Positions 52,210-64,000 of a stretch of DNA of 64,000 bases are shown here, piece after piece; within the stretch, counting starts at the first letter, position 1, and each line of letters opens with the position of its first letter. The translations under genes were made by a program, and so were the position numbers. Under the pieces are notes generated by a model. That model searched no databases and was not told the DNA's origin. It saw nothing but the letters and a program-made list of their open reading frames with translations. The stretch spans positions 2,666,001-2,730,000 of the forward strand of contig JANJXV010000100.1 in NCBI GenBank assembly GCA_024803745.1. The letters run 5' to 3'. This DNA is from Megascapheus bottae. Its lineage: Eukaryota > Chordata > Mammalia > Rodentia > Geomyidae.

Positions 52210-52403
52210 TTTTTCAAGAGAATTTCCAGCAACTACTACATTGTCCTCCACTATTTGAAATTGTGCAGGAAGTTTCCCACATAAAAGAGATCACCTTTCT
52301 CATAGGCAGGGATCAGCTTTGTCAGCAGCATCTCCAACAGGCCTTCCTCCAGGATCCATAGGTTACAAGGCTCATTCAGAGTCTGAGCTGACTTATCATC
52401 ACA
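52210..52403 (-). pseudogene. RalGDS-like RasGEF N-terminal exon with three in-frame stops
   Basis: The minus strand has an AACATAG acceptor before 52403 and a GTGAGT donor just below 52210. The exon reads LEEGLLEMLLTKLIPAYEKG, then DLFYVGNFLHNFK, a stop, WRTM, two stops, and LLEILLKK. It aligns without gaps to the RalGDS-family RasGEF-N motif (LEKLVEHLVPAF, FLCTYRAFATTQQVLDLLFKR, from memory). The two adjacent TAG codons sit exactly where the family has Gln-Gln, as expected from CAG-to-TAG changes. The splice sites are kept while the frame is destroyed, so this is an unprocessed pseudogene, not a retrocopy. Confidence 0.65.
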
Positions 52404-52554
52404 CTATGTTGGCAAAACAGTGGATATTTCAAACGTCGGAATGGGACCACACTTCACACTGAGGAATTGGAATAGAGTAGATTGGAAATGACACACTCTA
52501 ATCAAAGTATAGTCACTTGAAAGCACTCAAGAAGGTTGTAGTGTGTGGGCAGGA

Positions 52555-53888
52555 TGATGGGTTCAAATAGGTTTCCTCTCAGTATACTGCATCTGAGTTG
52601 CCCTGGAATTTCCTGGCTTTCTTCCTAGAGAAATGCCTCCTATACTGGAATTTTGGCTTGGCATTTATCCAGCATCTACTTCTTCAAGTGAGACATCCAT
52701 ATCTCTCATGCCTGAGATGCGAGCCTCCTGACCTTTGGCAACAGCACAGCAACATCTTTCTGGTTCCTGAGCCACAATCCAAGGGAGCTGGCTTGAGCTG
52801 GTTGTCACATACAGTGGCTTAGTTACCAGGTTTCCATATTCTGTTCCATTGTGAGGGAGGTAGGGTCACCTTTCAAGGCCCAATGACCAAAGCTCCTTGC
52901 TCACAAAAGACCTCCCCAAAGACATACTGGAGGCTGAATCTCCCTTCCCACCTCACATACGGATGTAGTAAACAGCACACCTTTTTGTTCAAATCCCAAG
53001 TCATTAACTAGGCATAAGTGCTACCCTGGTCTCAGGCTCAAGGAACCTTTCTTAGGTAAGATCCAAACTTAACTGTCACTATTCCCCTTACCCTTCACAA
53101 GACATTTTGCTTCACAGTGCCTTCTCAGCTTGCTTTTTGTCTCGTGCACACTTTTTTTGCTAGTCCTGGGACTTGACCTCAGAGCCTGACCATTGTTCTT
53201 AGGCTTTCTTTAGGCTATAGCTGTCCCACCAAGCCACAGCACCACTTCCAGCGTTTTCTATGTATGGTACTGCAGAATCAAACCAGAGTCTTTTTGTGTG
53301 GTAGCGAAGCACTCTACAAATAGATGAAACACCCAGGCCATCTTGCACTTATTTTTCACTTCAATCTACTAGGACGTTGTTAGGTTTATGGATCCTAATC
53401 TATTTTTCTTCCTGATGACTATCTGTGCTGTCATCTGTAAAAATGCAAGTGGGAAAATCACAGAAGCATTGGTGACATAAAAAAAGTCTTACAGACATAG
53501 ATAAGTGTTCATTCTTTGTAGGAGAAAGGATATTTTGATTTGATGATGACTATTTATAAATACTTTATCGGGGTTTAGAGTTTGGCCCAGTGGTAGAGTG
53601 CTTGCCCAGCATCCATGAAGATCTAGGTTTGAGTCCTTAATATCACACAGATATAAAAATCCATATGGCAATGTGGCTCAAGTGGCAGAGGGCTAGACTT
53701 GGGAAAAGCCAAGAGCAGTGCTCAGGCCCTGAGTTCAAGCCCCAGGAATGGCAGACAAAACAAAAGAAAAGAAAAGAAAAGAAATGTGCATTTTACAAGT
53801 TATTCACTCACAGCATTTGCCTCTGAATTCTTGGCTTCTGCATCTTGCGATTTATCTCTTTCCCTCAATGTAGACAAGAAAAACAGAT
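52555..53888 (-). repeat. Inverted, diverged relative of the array spacer, without the L1
   Basis: The reverse complement is collinear with the spacers (for example 20613-21985): the 'gtagacaagaaaaacagat' end at 53870-53888, the two ID-like SINEs (about 53160-53335 and 53575-53755) and the conserved 'ctgacctttggcaacagcac' part at 52730-52755. It differs by many more substitutions than the direct spacers do among themselves. At 52555, where the direct copies switch to the L1 3' end, this copy continues into the sequence before the RalGDS-like exon. Confidence 0.85.
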
Positions 53889-55020
53889 TTTATTACTTTC
53901 TATCCTGTTGTCCAATCTTTGGATATTAATTCAAAATACAATATTGCCTGAGATATTGTGTGTGTGCATGTGTGTGTGTATCTGCCAATGTGTGCATGCA
54001 CACATGTGTACAGGGTTTAGGGCTTACTCATAGGGCCTGTGTGATAACCCTCAGCATCTTTTCCTCAAAGGTATTGGTCTTTCACTTCTAGCTTATTATA
54101 GCTAATTGGAGTTGAGAGATTCACTCACTTTCTTGCCCTGTGCATTGGAACCCAGTGCTGGGTTCTCATATTGTTAATTGTAGCTATAGAGAAGGCTGAG
54201 GTCTGGGGATCCTCGTGAGAATCCAGCCCCTGAAAGAAAGTCACTGATAGAAATCTTTATCTTCAGTTAAGCACGAATAAATAAGGCAAAAGTGGAACTG
54301 TGGCTCAGTTCCTCTTGTACCAGCCATGAGAAAATTAGTAATTGGCAGCACCTGGTCCCTGAGAGAAATCCTTAGCACTGGTTCAAAAAAAGAAAGAAAA
54401 TAATGAAAAAAATTAAAACTTGCTGAGGAATCCATAAGGATAAACGTGCCTGTGAATAATCTTGGCATTTCAGATTCCCTCAAGAGCTTATGTCTCTCTA
54501 TATTTTATCAAGTTTTTTTAAAGATATTTACATATTTTCTATCTTTCTTAAACAGAGATAGCCATCCACAAAACACAAACACAAACTCTCACACAGTATA
54601 CCACCCACCCATAAGTGTCTGGCTATGTATATATGTATAGTCATATGTATTGATCTGTCTCTCTATACTAATATATAAATGCATAAACATATATATTTAG
54701 ACAAACAGGAAACATACATAGATAAGTCTCAGGCATTTCCAGATTTTGTGCAAGTCTTCTGAGTGCAACTTACCATTGTATTGTTTGTCAAGATAGAGTC
54801 CCTTTAACTTTTGGCCAGCTTCTTGTCCTTTGATACTTTTTTCTGCCAGTCCTGGGTTTTGAACGCTAGGCCTGGATGCTGTCACTGAGCTTGAGCTTCT
54901 TGCATTCAGTAGTTTATTGCAGATAAGAGTCTCATGGAGTTTCTGTCCTGGGCTGGCTTTGAATTGTGATCCTCAGATCTCAAACTGCTGAGTAGCTTGG
55001 ATGACAGTCTTGAGCTACCA
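53889..55020. other. Non-coding sequence with SINE fragments
   Basis: A TG-rich stretch lies at 53955-54010, antisense SINE pieces at about 54012-54240 and 54840-55015, and a sense ID-like tail at about 54285-54385. The remainder is AT-rich without a supported gene. Confidence 0.55.
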
Positions 55021-56740
55021 GTACCTTGTTCCTTTGCCCCTTTTACCCTTTTTTTGGCCCCACCACAGCCATGGTATCTACCTTCCTATTTTCTCTCCAC
55101 CTGCCCCCAGACAGGGGTCTGGCAGATGCTTTCCACCCAATTATTCATGTCCTCCTCTGTATTGGCTGACAGCTAAGACATGCACTCACTTGTCTGGATG
55201 CCAAACACAAAGCCATGTGATTGTTTCTCAGTCTGGAACATCCTATCAGATTTATAGCACCACAGAGGGTCAGGTTGATGCTCCTCCAGGGCTTCTTAAA
55301 TTGTTCTCATATTAATCCACAACACGTTTGTCATCACTTGTCCAGCTAATTCATGGACTAAATCAGCATTCCCTACAAAGTTAGATCCCAATACCATGAG
55401 GACACTCAAGGGTGCATTAGGAGTGTGACCTGCAGGGGGATGTGAGCCTGTCTAACTTGGAGGGGATTTGTCCACCACAGGAAATGGAATACAAATTCAG
55501 AATCTGCTTTCATGAGGTGACAATCTCTGGCAGATGTTCTTATCAAATGTGGCACTGCCTACTTCCAGCTTAAAACATGGGTTGATGACCCATCATATCA
55601 GAGAATGTATTCACCCAGGCCCAACACATAGGCTGGGACCCTGAACTTTCAGGTTGCATTGGCTTTGAAGGTCATGAGATCTTAGTCTACAAATGATGAG
55701 CCCCGTTCCGTGAGGCACAGCAAACGGAGCCAAAGTGCAACCCAGTTAAGCACCAGATCAAGCTTCCCTTCTTCAGTAGGGTATGGTTTGAAAACTGTGC
55801 ATAGCTTCTGTTTGAAGCCAGTCCAGAAAGGAAATTCCATGAAACTCTCATTTCCAGTTAATTGCCAAGAAAAAGCCAAAGATAGGGATGAAGCTCAAGA
55901 GAAGTAGAGAGCCATCTGAAAAGAATGGTTACACCCTGCAACATCCTCATTATCTGATCTTGAAACCATCTCTGCGTGCATCCCAGCATGCAGCCAGGAT
56001 CTGAGGGTGACAGTGACCCCTGCGCCCATTGGCAATCTGCACTGTCTGTGACATCTGTAATGGGAACCTCATTCTGTTGGGTTTGTGAAGCGGTGTCAAC
56101 CCTGCAGAAGGAATCAACTGTGTCCTAAGTCCCACTGTCCCCTGGGGCCCCTAGCATTCCCCCATCTGCACCCCTCCTGTGGCTTCTGATCCTAAGGAGC
56201 CCTCCTGCCCTGTCCAACACTCACATGAAGTGCATATTTCTTCTCCTGGGGCAACTTCTCCACAGAGAGTACATGACATGCCCACTCTCCAGGCACGGGG
56301 AGATCCTGCCAAAGTAGCAAATCAGTGATAAGGACATAAAGTGATGAATAGAATTTTAGATCCTGATGGTAGACAGTCTGCAAAATCCAAGGGAGAATGG
56401 AATTGGAGGGGACCAGGGATCAGGATGTGGGCATGGAGCTTCCCTGCCAAGGGGGTGGGGGAAGTCACAGGCTGGGGGATGCACAGGATGATCCATGAGC
56501 CGTGTGCAGTTACTGGGTCACCCCCTTCTGCATCTCAGCCTTTGGGTTTGATCTCTGTGATCATCAAGATGTGCACAGTCTGTACTCTGGCTGGCAGAAG
56601 AAAGGACCATGGGAAGACAATTGTAGACCCTTTGTGAGTGTAGGAAGGGGTAGGCTGGACACCCAGTCCAAGAGGAGCTAAAACTGGAGTTGAGGGGTGT
56701 GCAAGGAGTGGGTGTGAGGGTTGTGGGCAGTCACAGTCAC
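55021..56740. other. Repeat-poor, GC-richer segment of unknown content
   Basis: Unlike its surroundings, this 1.7-kb stretch has few recognisable repeats and a higher GC content, especially 55930-56740. Open frames of 60-100 codons exist on both strands (for example 56341-56637 plus, and 56383-56192 minus with LPVPGEWACHVLSVEKLPQEKK). None has a motif I recognise or clear start and splice signals. It may be an old gene remnant or an exon-bearing piece. Confidence 0.4.
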
Positions 56741-56750
56741 GGCAGAGGTG

Positions 56751-56772
56751 TTTCTCTCTCTTTCTCTCTCTT

Positions 56773-56842
<70 letters not shown>
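56751..56842. repeat. (CT)n microsatellite, left edge of zinc-finger copy 3
   Basis: A pure CT run of about 65 bp after a CTTT-rich start. It borders the same antisense SINE as in copy 1 (5757), marking the shared duplication edge. Confidence 0.96.
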
Positions 56843-56845
<3 letters not shown>

Positions 56846-57016
56846 ATCCTTAGGCTTGAACTCAGGGCCTGAGCTACTTTTGCTCAAGGTTAGCACTCTA
56901 CCAATTGAACCACAGTGCTGCTTCTGGGTTGCTCTTTTCACGTAGTATTGAGGAATCTAACCCAGGCCTTCATCCTTGATAGGTTAGCACTCTACCACTA
57001 AGAGACACAGGCAGCT
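56843..57016 (-). repeat. ID-like SINE, antisense, 3' flank of zinc-finger copy 3
   Basis: Same insertion as 5757-5927 and the half copy at 10463-10558, with few mismatches. Confidence 0.88.
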
Positions 57017-58667
<1,651 letters not shown>

Positions 58668-59232
58668 CGCATCACATATCTCAGGATATTTTCTCAAAGG
58701 TATTGTAAGGCGTATTTCATTACTGAAAGATTTCGCCATTTACTACATGTATGAGGAGTCTCTCCTGTGTAAATTTTCGAATGTGTAGTGATGCTCGGTG
58801 TTAAGTACAACATTTTTCATCACTCAGTACATTTAGCAGTTTTCCTCCCTCCCTGAAGAATTTCTTGGGCAGGGAGAACAGAATTATGATACTGCAGATC
58901 TTTTGGACTGTCACAATCATGAATAAAATGCTCTGAATATCCGATGGATTTTTTAAGAACAGGAGACATACGAGATCTATATGCAGCATGCACCTCATCA
59001 GGCTTAGGAGACAGAAGCATGTTCTGACACTTAATGAACTCCTCAGTCCTCACCCCTAAGTTGTTACCGTTATTACTAATCACCTCTGGATTATGTGTAG
59101 AGCTCAAATTTAAAGTTGTTGCTAATCTCACGTTTTCCTCCACTTCGATACTACTTGCAACTGCTACTTCACAAAGACATTCATGTGGACTTTCCTGGCA
59201 GGTCTTGAACACATTTTCCATTACCTGGACAT
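58668..59232 (-). pseudogene. 5' part of the zinc-finger exon (linker region), KRAB locus copy 3
   Basis: The acceptor and exon start at 59232 match copy 2 (12775), and the 133-codon frame 59221-58820 differs from it at only a few residues. It ends at the same TGA, one codon changed before it (E for V). The array beyond is in another frame, as in copy 2. Confidence 0.8.
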
Positions 59233-60511
59233 CTAAAATGAGTCATAGAAAAAAACACACAAACATACTTGAGATACAAATATTCCTTACTGTAAAGGTA
59301 ATGACTTTACTTTCCCATCCTAAGTGTTAGATATTTTAAAATATAAAAGTGGAAATTGATTTGTGAGAAATATATGCTTTTCTCCCTAACATATTAAGAA
59401 AATGATATTTTATAATGACCAATAATGTTTTTCTGTGTTTTATTCTCTTTTTATATCACAGGAAATATTTATTAAAATTACCCAACTATGTATTGCTACA
59501 GTTTTAAGCTGAGTACTACCTATAATATACCTGCAGCTGTTTTTTTTCAAATACTGTTTTGTTTATACATTGAGGAAAAGCTGCCTTTCTTTTATTTTTG
59601 AGAAATAATCTAAATATTGTTCTGTTTTGCATCTTTTTAAAAGTTTCTTTTCTTTTCTTCTCTTTTTTTTTGTAGTTCATAGGCCTCGGCCCTGTCCCTG
59701 AACACTTCAGCAGAAGACTATAACCCCTATCCTTGAGCTACTGCCCCACTTCCTGTTTTCTAGAGTTAACTACAGATAAGAGTCTCAGGTCCTGAGTAGA
59801 AGATAGGATTACCTTACCCAGTTTCAATGTTGTTTGCCTTTTAACCATTAAGTGAGGAACACGAATTTTTTCTAGATTCAGCGGCCACAAGTTTGGTTTA
59901 TATGTCTGTTTGCCTTTGATCCAAGCAAGAACGATTCTTGAGAGTAAGGACTTACACCTATATCCCTTCAGTTACAACTTCTCACTAAAGTCTCAATTTA
60001 GGTATTTGTGGGAATTTTGAAATTTGTATCTTTCTATTTGAACTCTTAAAAATTTCCTTTTCTAACACTCCTGTCCCTCAGAACCATGGAAGACCAGAAA
60101 ATCTCCAGCTCATTGTCTAGTTAATTTTCTTATGTTGATTGAAACTTTGTTGTTTTTTTTTCCTTCCATTCCTGGGTTTGAACTTAGGACCTAACCACTG
60201 TCCTTGGGGTTTCTCAAGACTAGAACACTACCAATGAAGTCATTACTTCTGGCTTTTTCTATGTATGTGGTAATAAGGAATCAAACCTGTGTCTTTGTGC
60301 ATGCTAGGCAAGCACTCTACCACTAGGCTCAATTTCTGGTGGAAAGGTCTGGTTCTGAATACCAGTCTCTTCCTACCAGCAAAAAGATATTATCCTTATC
60401 AGAGAATAATGCCCTGACTTATTCCTTGTTTGCTCAATCATTTATAGTCTTAGTTTTGAAGAAATGAAATATCATTCTTTCTTTCTGTCTTTCTGTCTTT
60501 CTGTCTTTCTG

Positions 60512-60559
<48 letters not shown>

Positions 60560-60625
60560 ACTTACTTACTTTCCTTCCTTCCCTCTTTCTTCCCTCTTTC
60601 TTCTTTCTTTCTTTCTTTCTTTCTT

Positions 60626-60689
<64 letters not shown>

Positions 60690-61332
60690 GTTTTGCAGTC
60701 ATGGGACTTGAATTCTAGAGCTGGCTGTTCTTCCTGAGGTCTTCAGCTCAAGGCTACTGCCCTATGTCTTTAGCCTCAACCCCACTTCTCATTTTCTATT
60801 GGTTCATTGGAGAGAAGAGTCTAAGGTGTTTTTGTGATAGGTCAGTCTTTGAACCTTGATCCTCAGATCTCAGCCTCCTAAGTAGCTAGGGTTACAGGCA
60901 TGAGCCACGGGCTCATGGCTTTCTCATTTTATTTTGTTTCACAGTGATTTCTACAGAGAAATCTAACTTTAACTCTACTGCCACATAGAATTCATTATAT
61001 CACCCTATGATTCTTGGTGCCGGGGGTTTGGGCTAGCATGCACAAAGACCTGGTTCAGTTCCTTGGTACTACATACAAAGAAAAAGCCAGAAGTGGTGCC
61101 ATGACTCAAGAAGTAGAGAGCTAGCCTTGAGAAAACCCAAGGACCATGCTCAGGCCCTGAGACCAAGCATAGGATTGGGAAAAGAAAATGATTCTTGATT
61201 CATTAACAAAGAATTCCATAGGTTCCACACAGGATTTACGGTAACTAAGAATATTATTGCTCAGTACATCACAACATGAACTTACCAATGGGGCTCAGGC
61301 TCCAACATCAATATGAAGATACATTCACTCAC
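59233..61332 (-). other. Intron between second KRAB exon and finger exon, copy 3
   Basis: Collinear with 12776-14715, with the same SINEs (antisense about 59677-59815, 60165-60345 and 60690-60915; sense about 61025-61190) and an expanded TTTC tract. Confidence 0.75.
60472..60689. repeat. Expanded (TTTC)n compound repeat, copy 3 intron
   Basis: About 218 bp of TTTC with TTTCTG, TTAC, TTCC and CCTC variant units, against about 52 bp of pure TTTC at the matching site in copy 2. Open frames through it are repeat artefacts. Confidence 0.96.
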
Positions 61333-61422
61333 CTGTGATATTCTTGTCAGAGGAATTTCCTATCCAGAGTTCTGCACAGTGCTCTAGCTTGTCAATTAAT
61401 ACAGGTTTGGGAACACAGGGCC
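61333..61422 (-). pseudogene. Second KRAB exon (KRAB-B-like), locus copy 3
   Basis: A 90-nt exon with the same acceptor, donor and coding sequence as 14716-14805 (offset 46,617 bp). It is intact by itself and in phase with the KRAB-A exon at 62188-62314. Confidence 0.8.
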
Positions 61423-62101
61423 CTGTAAATTAGAAACAGTAGAGAATTATTGCTTATGCTGTGTCATCATTGCTTTAAGTTCGCAGACATCCTACTCACA
61501 AGTTATCTATTAAATCTTTTTTCTCATTTCTCACTGGCTCCATGGTTGACTTTTCCCCAGCTCTGGATTCATTTTGTATGGCATAAACTTAGCTGTCTTG
61601 CTCAAGGCTAGAAAAATACCAGTTTGAGTCCCAGCTCCACTTACATACATAGGTCTTCATGCATGCTAGGCAAGCACTCAACCACAAAGTAAAAACTCTT
61701 GACACTCCACTAACATTTTTGAGGGGTTACTTGGAGTTATAGAGTTTCATGGCAATTTTTATGCCATTGCTGGCTTCAAATTAGAATTCTTAGATTTCTT
61801 CCTCATGAATATTTTAAGATTACAGGCTTGAAACATTGCACCTAGTGCCAGGTTTCCATTATAAACTCACTGTTTAGTGATTTGTAGATCCTATTTCCAA
61901 TAATGATATATATTCTATTCTGGATTGTTTATCCACTTACAATTACTGTGTAAGTTTGAAATGTCGTCTCCATTAGAGGAAACATAATTTAGAACAGTTG
62001 TCAAAGTATCCTGAAGGTATCCTGAAGAATGAGTACAAAATTACCTTAGGTTTTCTTTAGAAAGTAATGATACTTCTCAGGGGCCTGGAATCTTTCATTT
62101 A

Positions 62102-63813
<1,712 letters not shown>

Positions 63814-64000
63814 TAATTGGTCATTTTTGATGCCCTGCATCTCTTGTTTTAGATCATGTATGGATTTCTTTATCTCCTTGATTTACTTTTGAGTGGTTAT
63901 CTCAGTAGCTCTATTTTCTTTGGACATTTGCTGGAGTTTGGTCACGTTTTTATTTGTGGATTCTATGAATTCATCCATCTTTCTCTGAAAAACCTTTATT
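63814..64000 (-). mobile_element. LINE-1 ORF1 fragment, antisense, running off the window
   Basis: Matches 19590-19780 of L1 copy B (ORF1 coiled coil on the minus strand). It starts in mid-ORF1 at the junction with the zinc-finger flank, with a short shared 'ctaatt'-like overlap. The element continues past the window edge. Confidence 0.85.

Noticed and set aside
56535..56846. Arg-Glu repeat protein on the minus strand
   Set aside because: It comes from the CT microsatellite. The same applies to 5592-5852.
60464..60718. 84-codon hydrophobic open frame (Phe/Leu/Ser)
   Set aside because: It is the translation of the TTTC repeat, not a membrane protein.

Overview
The window is rodent nuclear DNA. 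It is AT-rich and packed with LINE-1 copies, simple repeats and short SINEs. The SINEs are an ID-like family and a B1-like family; their diagnostic strings resemble those of castorimorph rodents (kangaroo rats, pocket mice, beaver). That species guess rests on memory and is only moderately secure. No operon-like or prokaryotic gene structure is present, and very little of the window looks like intact protein-coding gene.

Layout. (1) 1-4964: the 3' part of a class II (betaretrovirus-like) endogenous retrovirus with gag nucleocapsid, dUTPase and protease in one open frame, then a deletion into the integrase C-terminus, a decayed 3' region, a polypurine tract and a 3' LTR. (2) 4965-5757: a twin-primed LINE-1 fragment and a CT repeat. 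(3) 5757-18454: two copies of a KRAB zinc-finger locus on the minus strand, separated by a 3-kb block of LINE-1 plus a unique spacer. Copy 1 is truncated; copy 2 has the KRAB-A exon, the second KRAB exon and the finger exon. (4) 18455-39104: a tandem array with a period of about 7.42 kb (7,426 and 7,413 bp between matching points), each unit being one antisense LINE-1 plus a 1.4-kb non-L1 spacer. (5) 39105-49690: old SINE, LINE and simple-repeat sequence, including a second twin-primed LINE-1. (6) 49690-53888: a RalGDS-like pseudogene on the minus strand, preceded by an inverted copy of the array spacer that lacks the LINE-1. (7) 53889-56750: low-repeat sequence of unknown content. (8) 56750-63813: the third copy of the zinc-finger locus, joined at 63814 to LINE-1 ORF1 sequence.

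The main story is structural. The zinc-finger locus and the L1-plus-spacer block were copied as segments and joined at short homologies, and the spacer derives from sequence upstream of a dead RalGDS-like gene. The L1 copies share the same insertion site, the same flanking SINEs and the same ORF2 frameshift, so they multiplied by segmental duplication rather than retrotransposition. I found no clear sign of a new functional system; the most unusual object is this L1-anchored tandem array and its empty-site relative.
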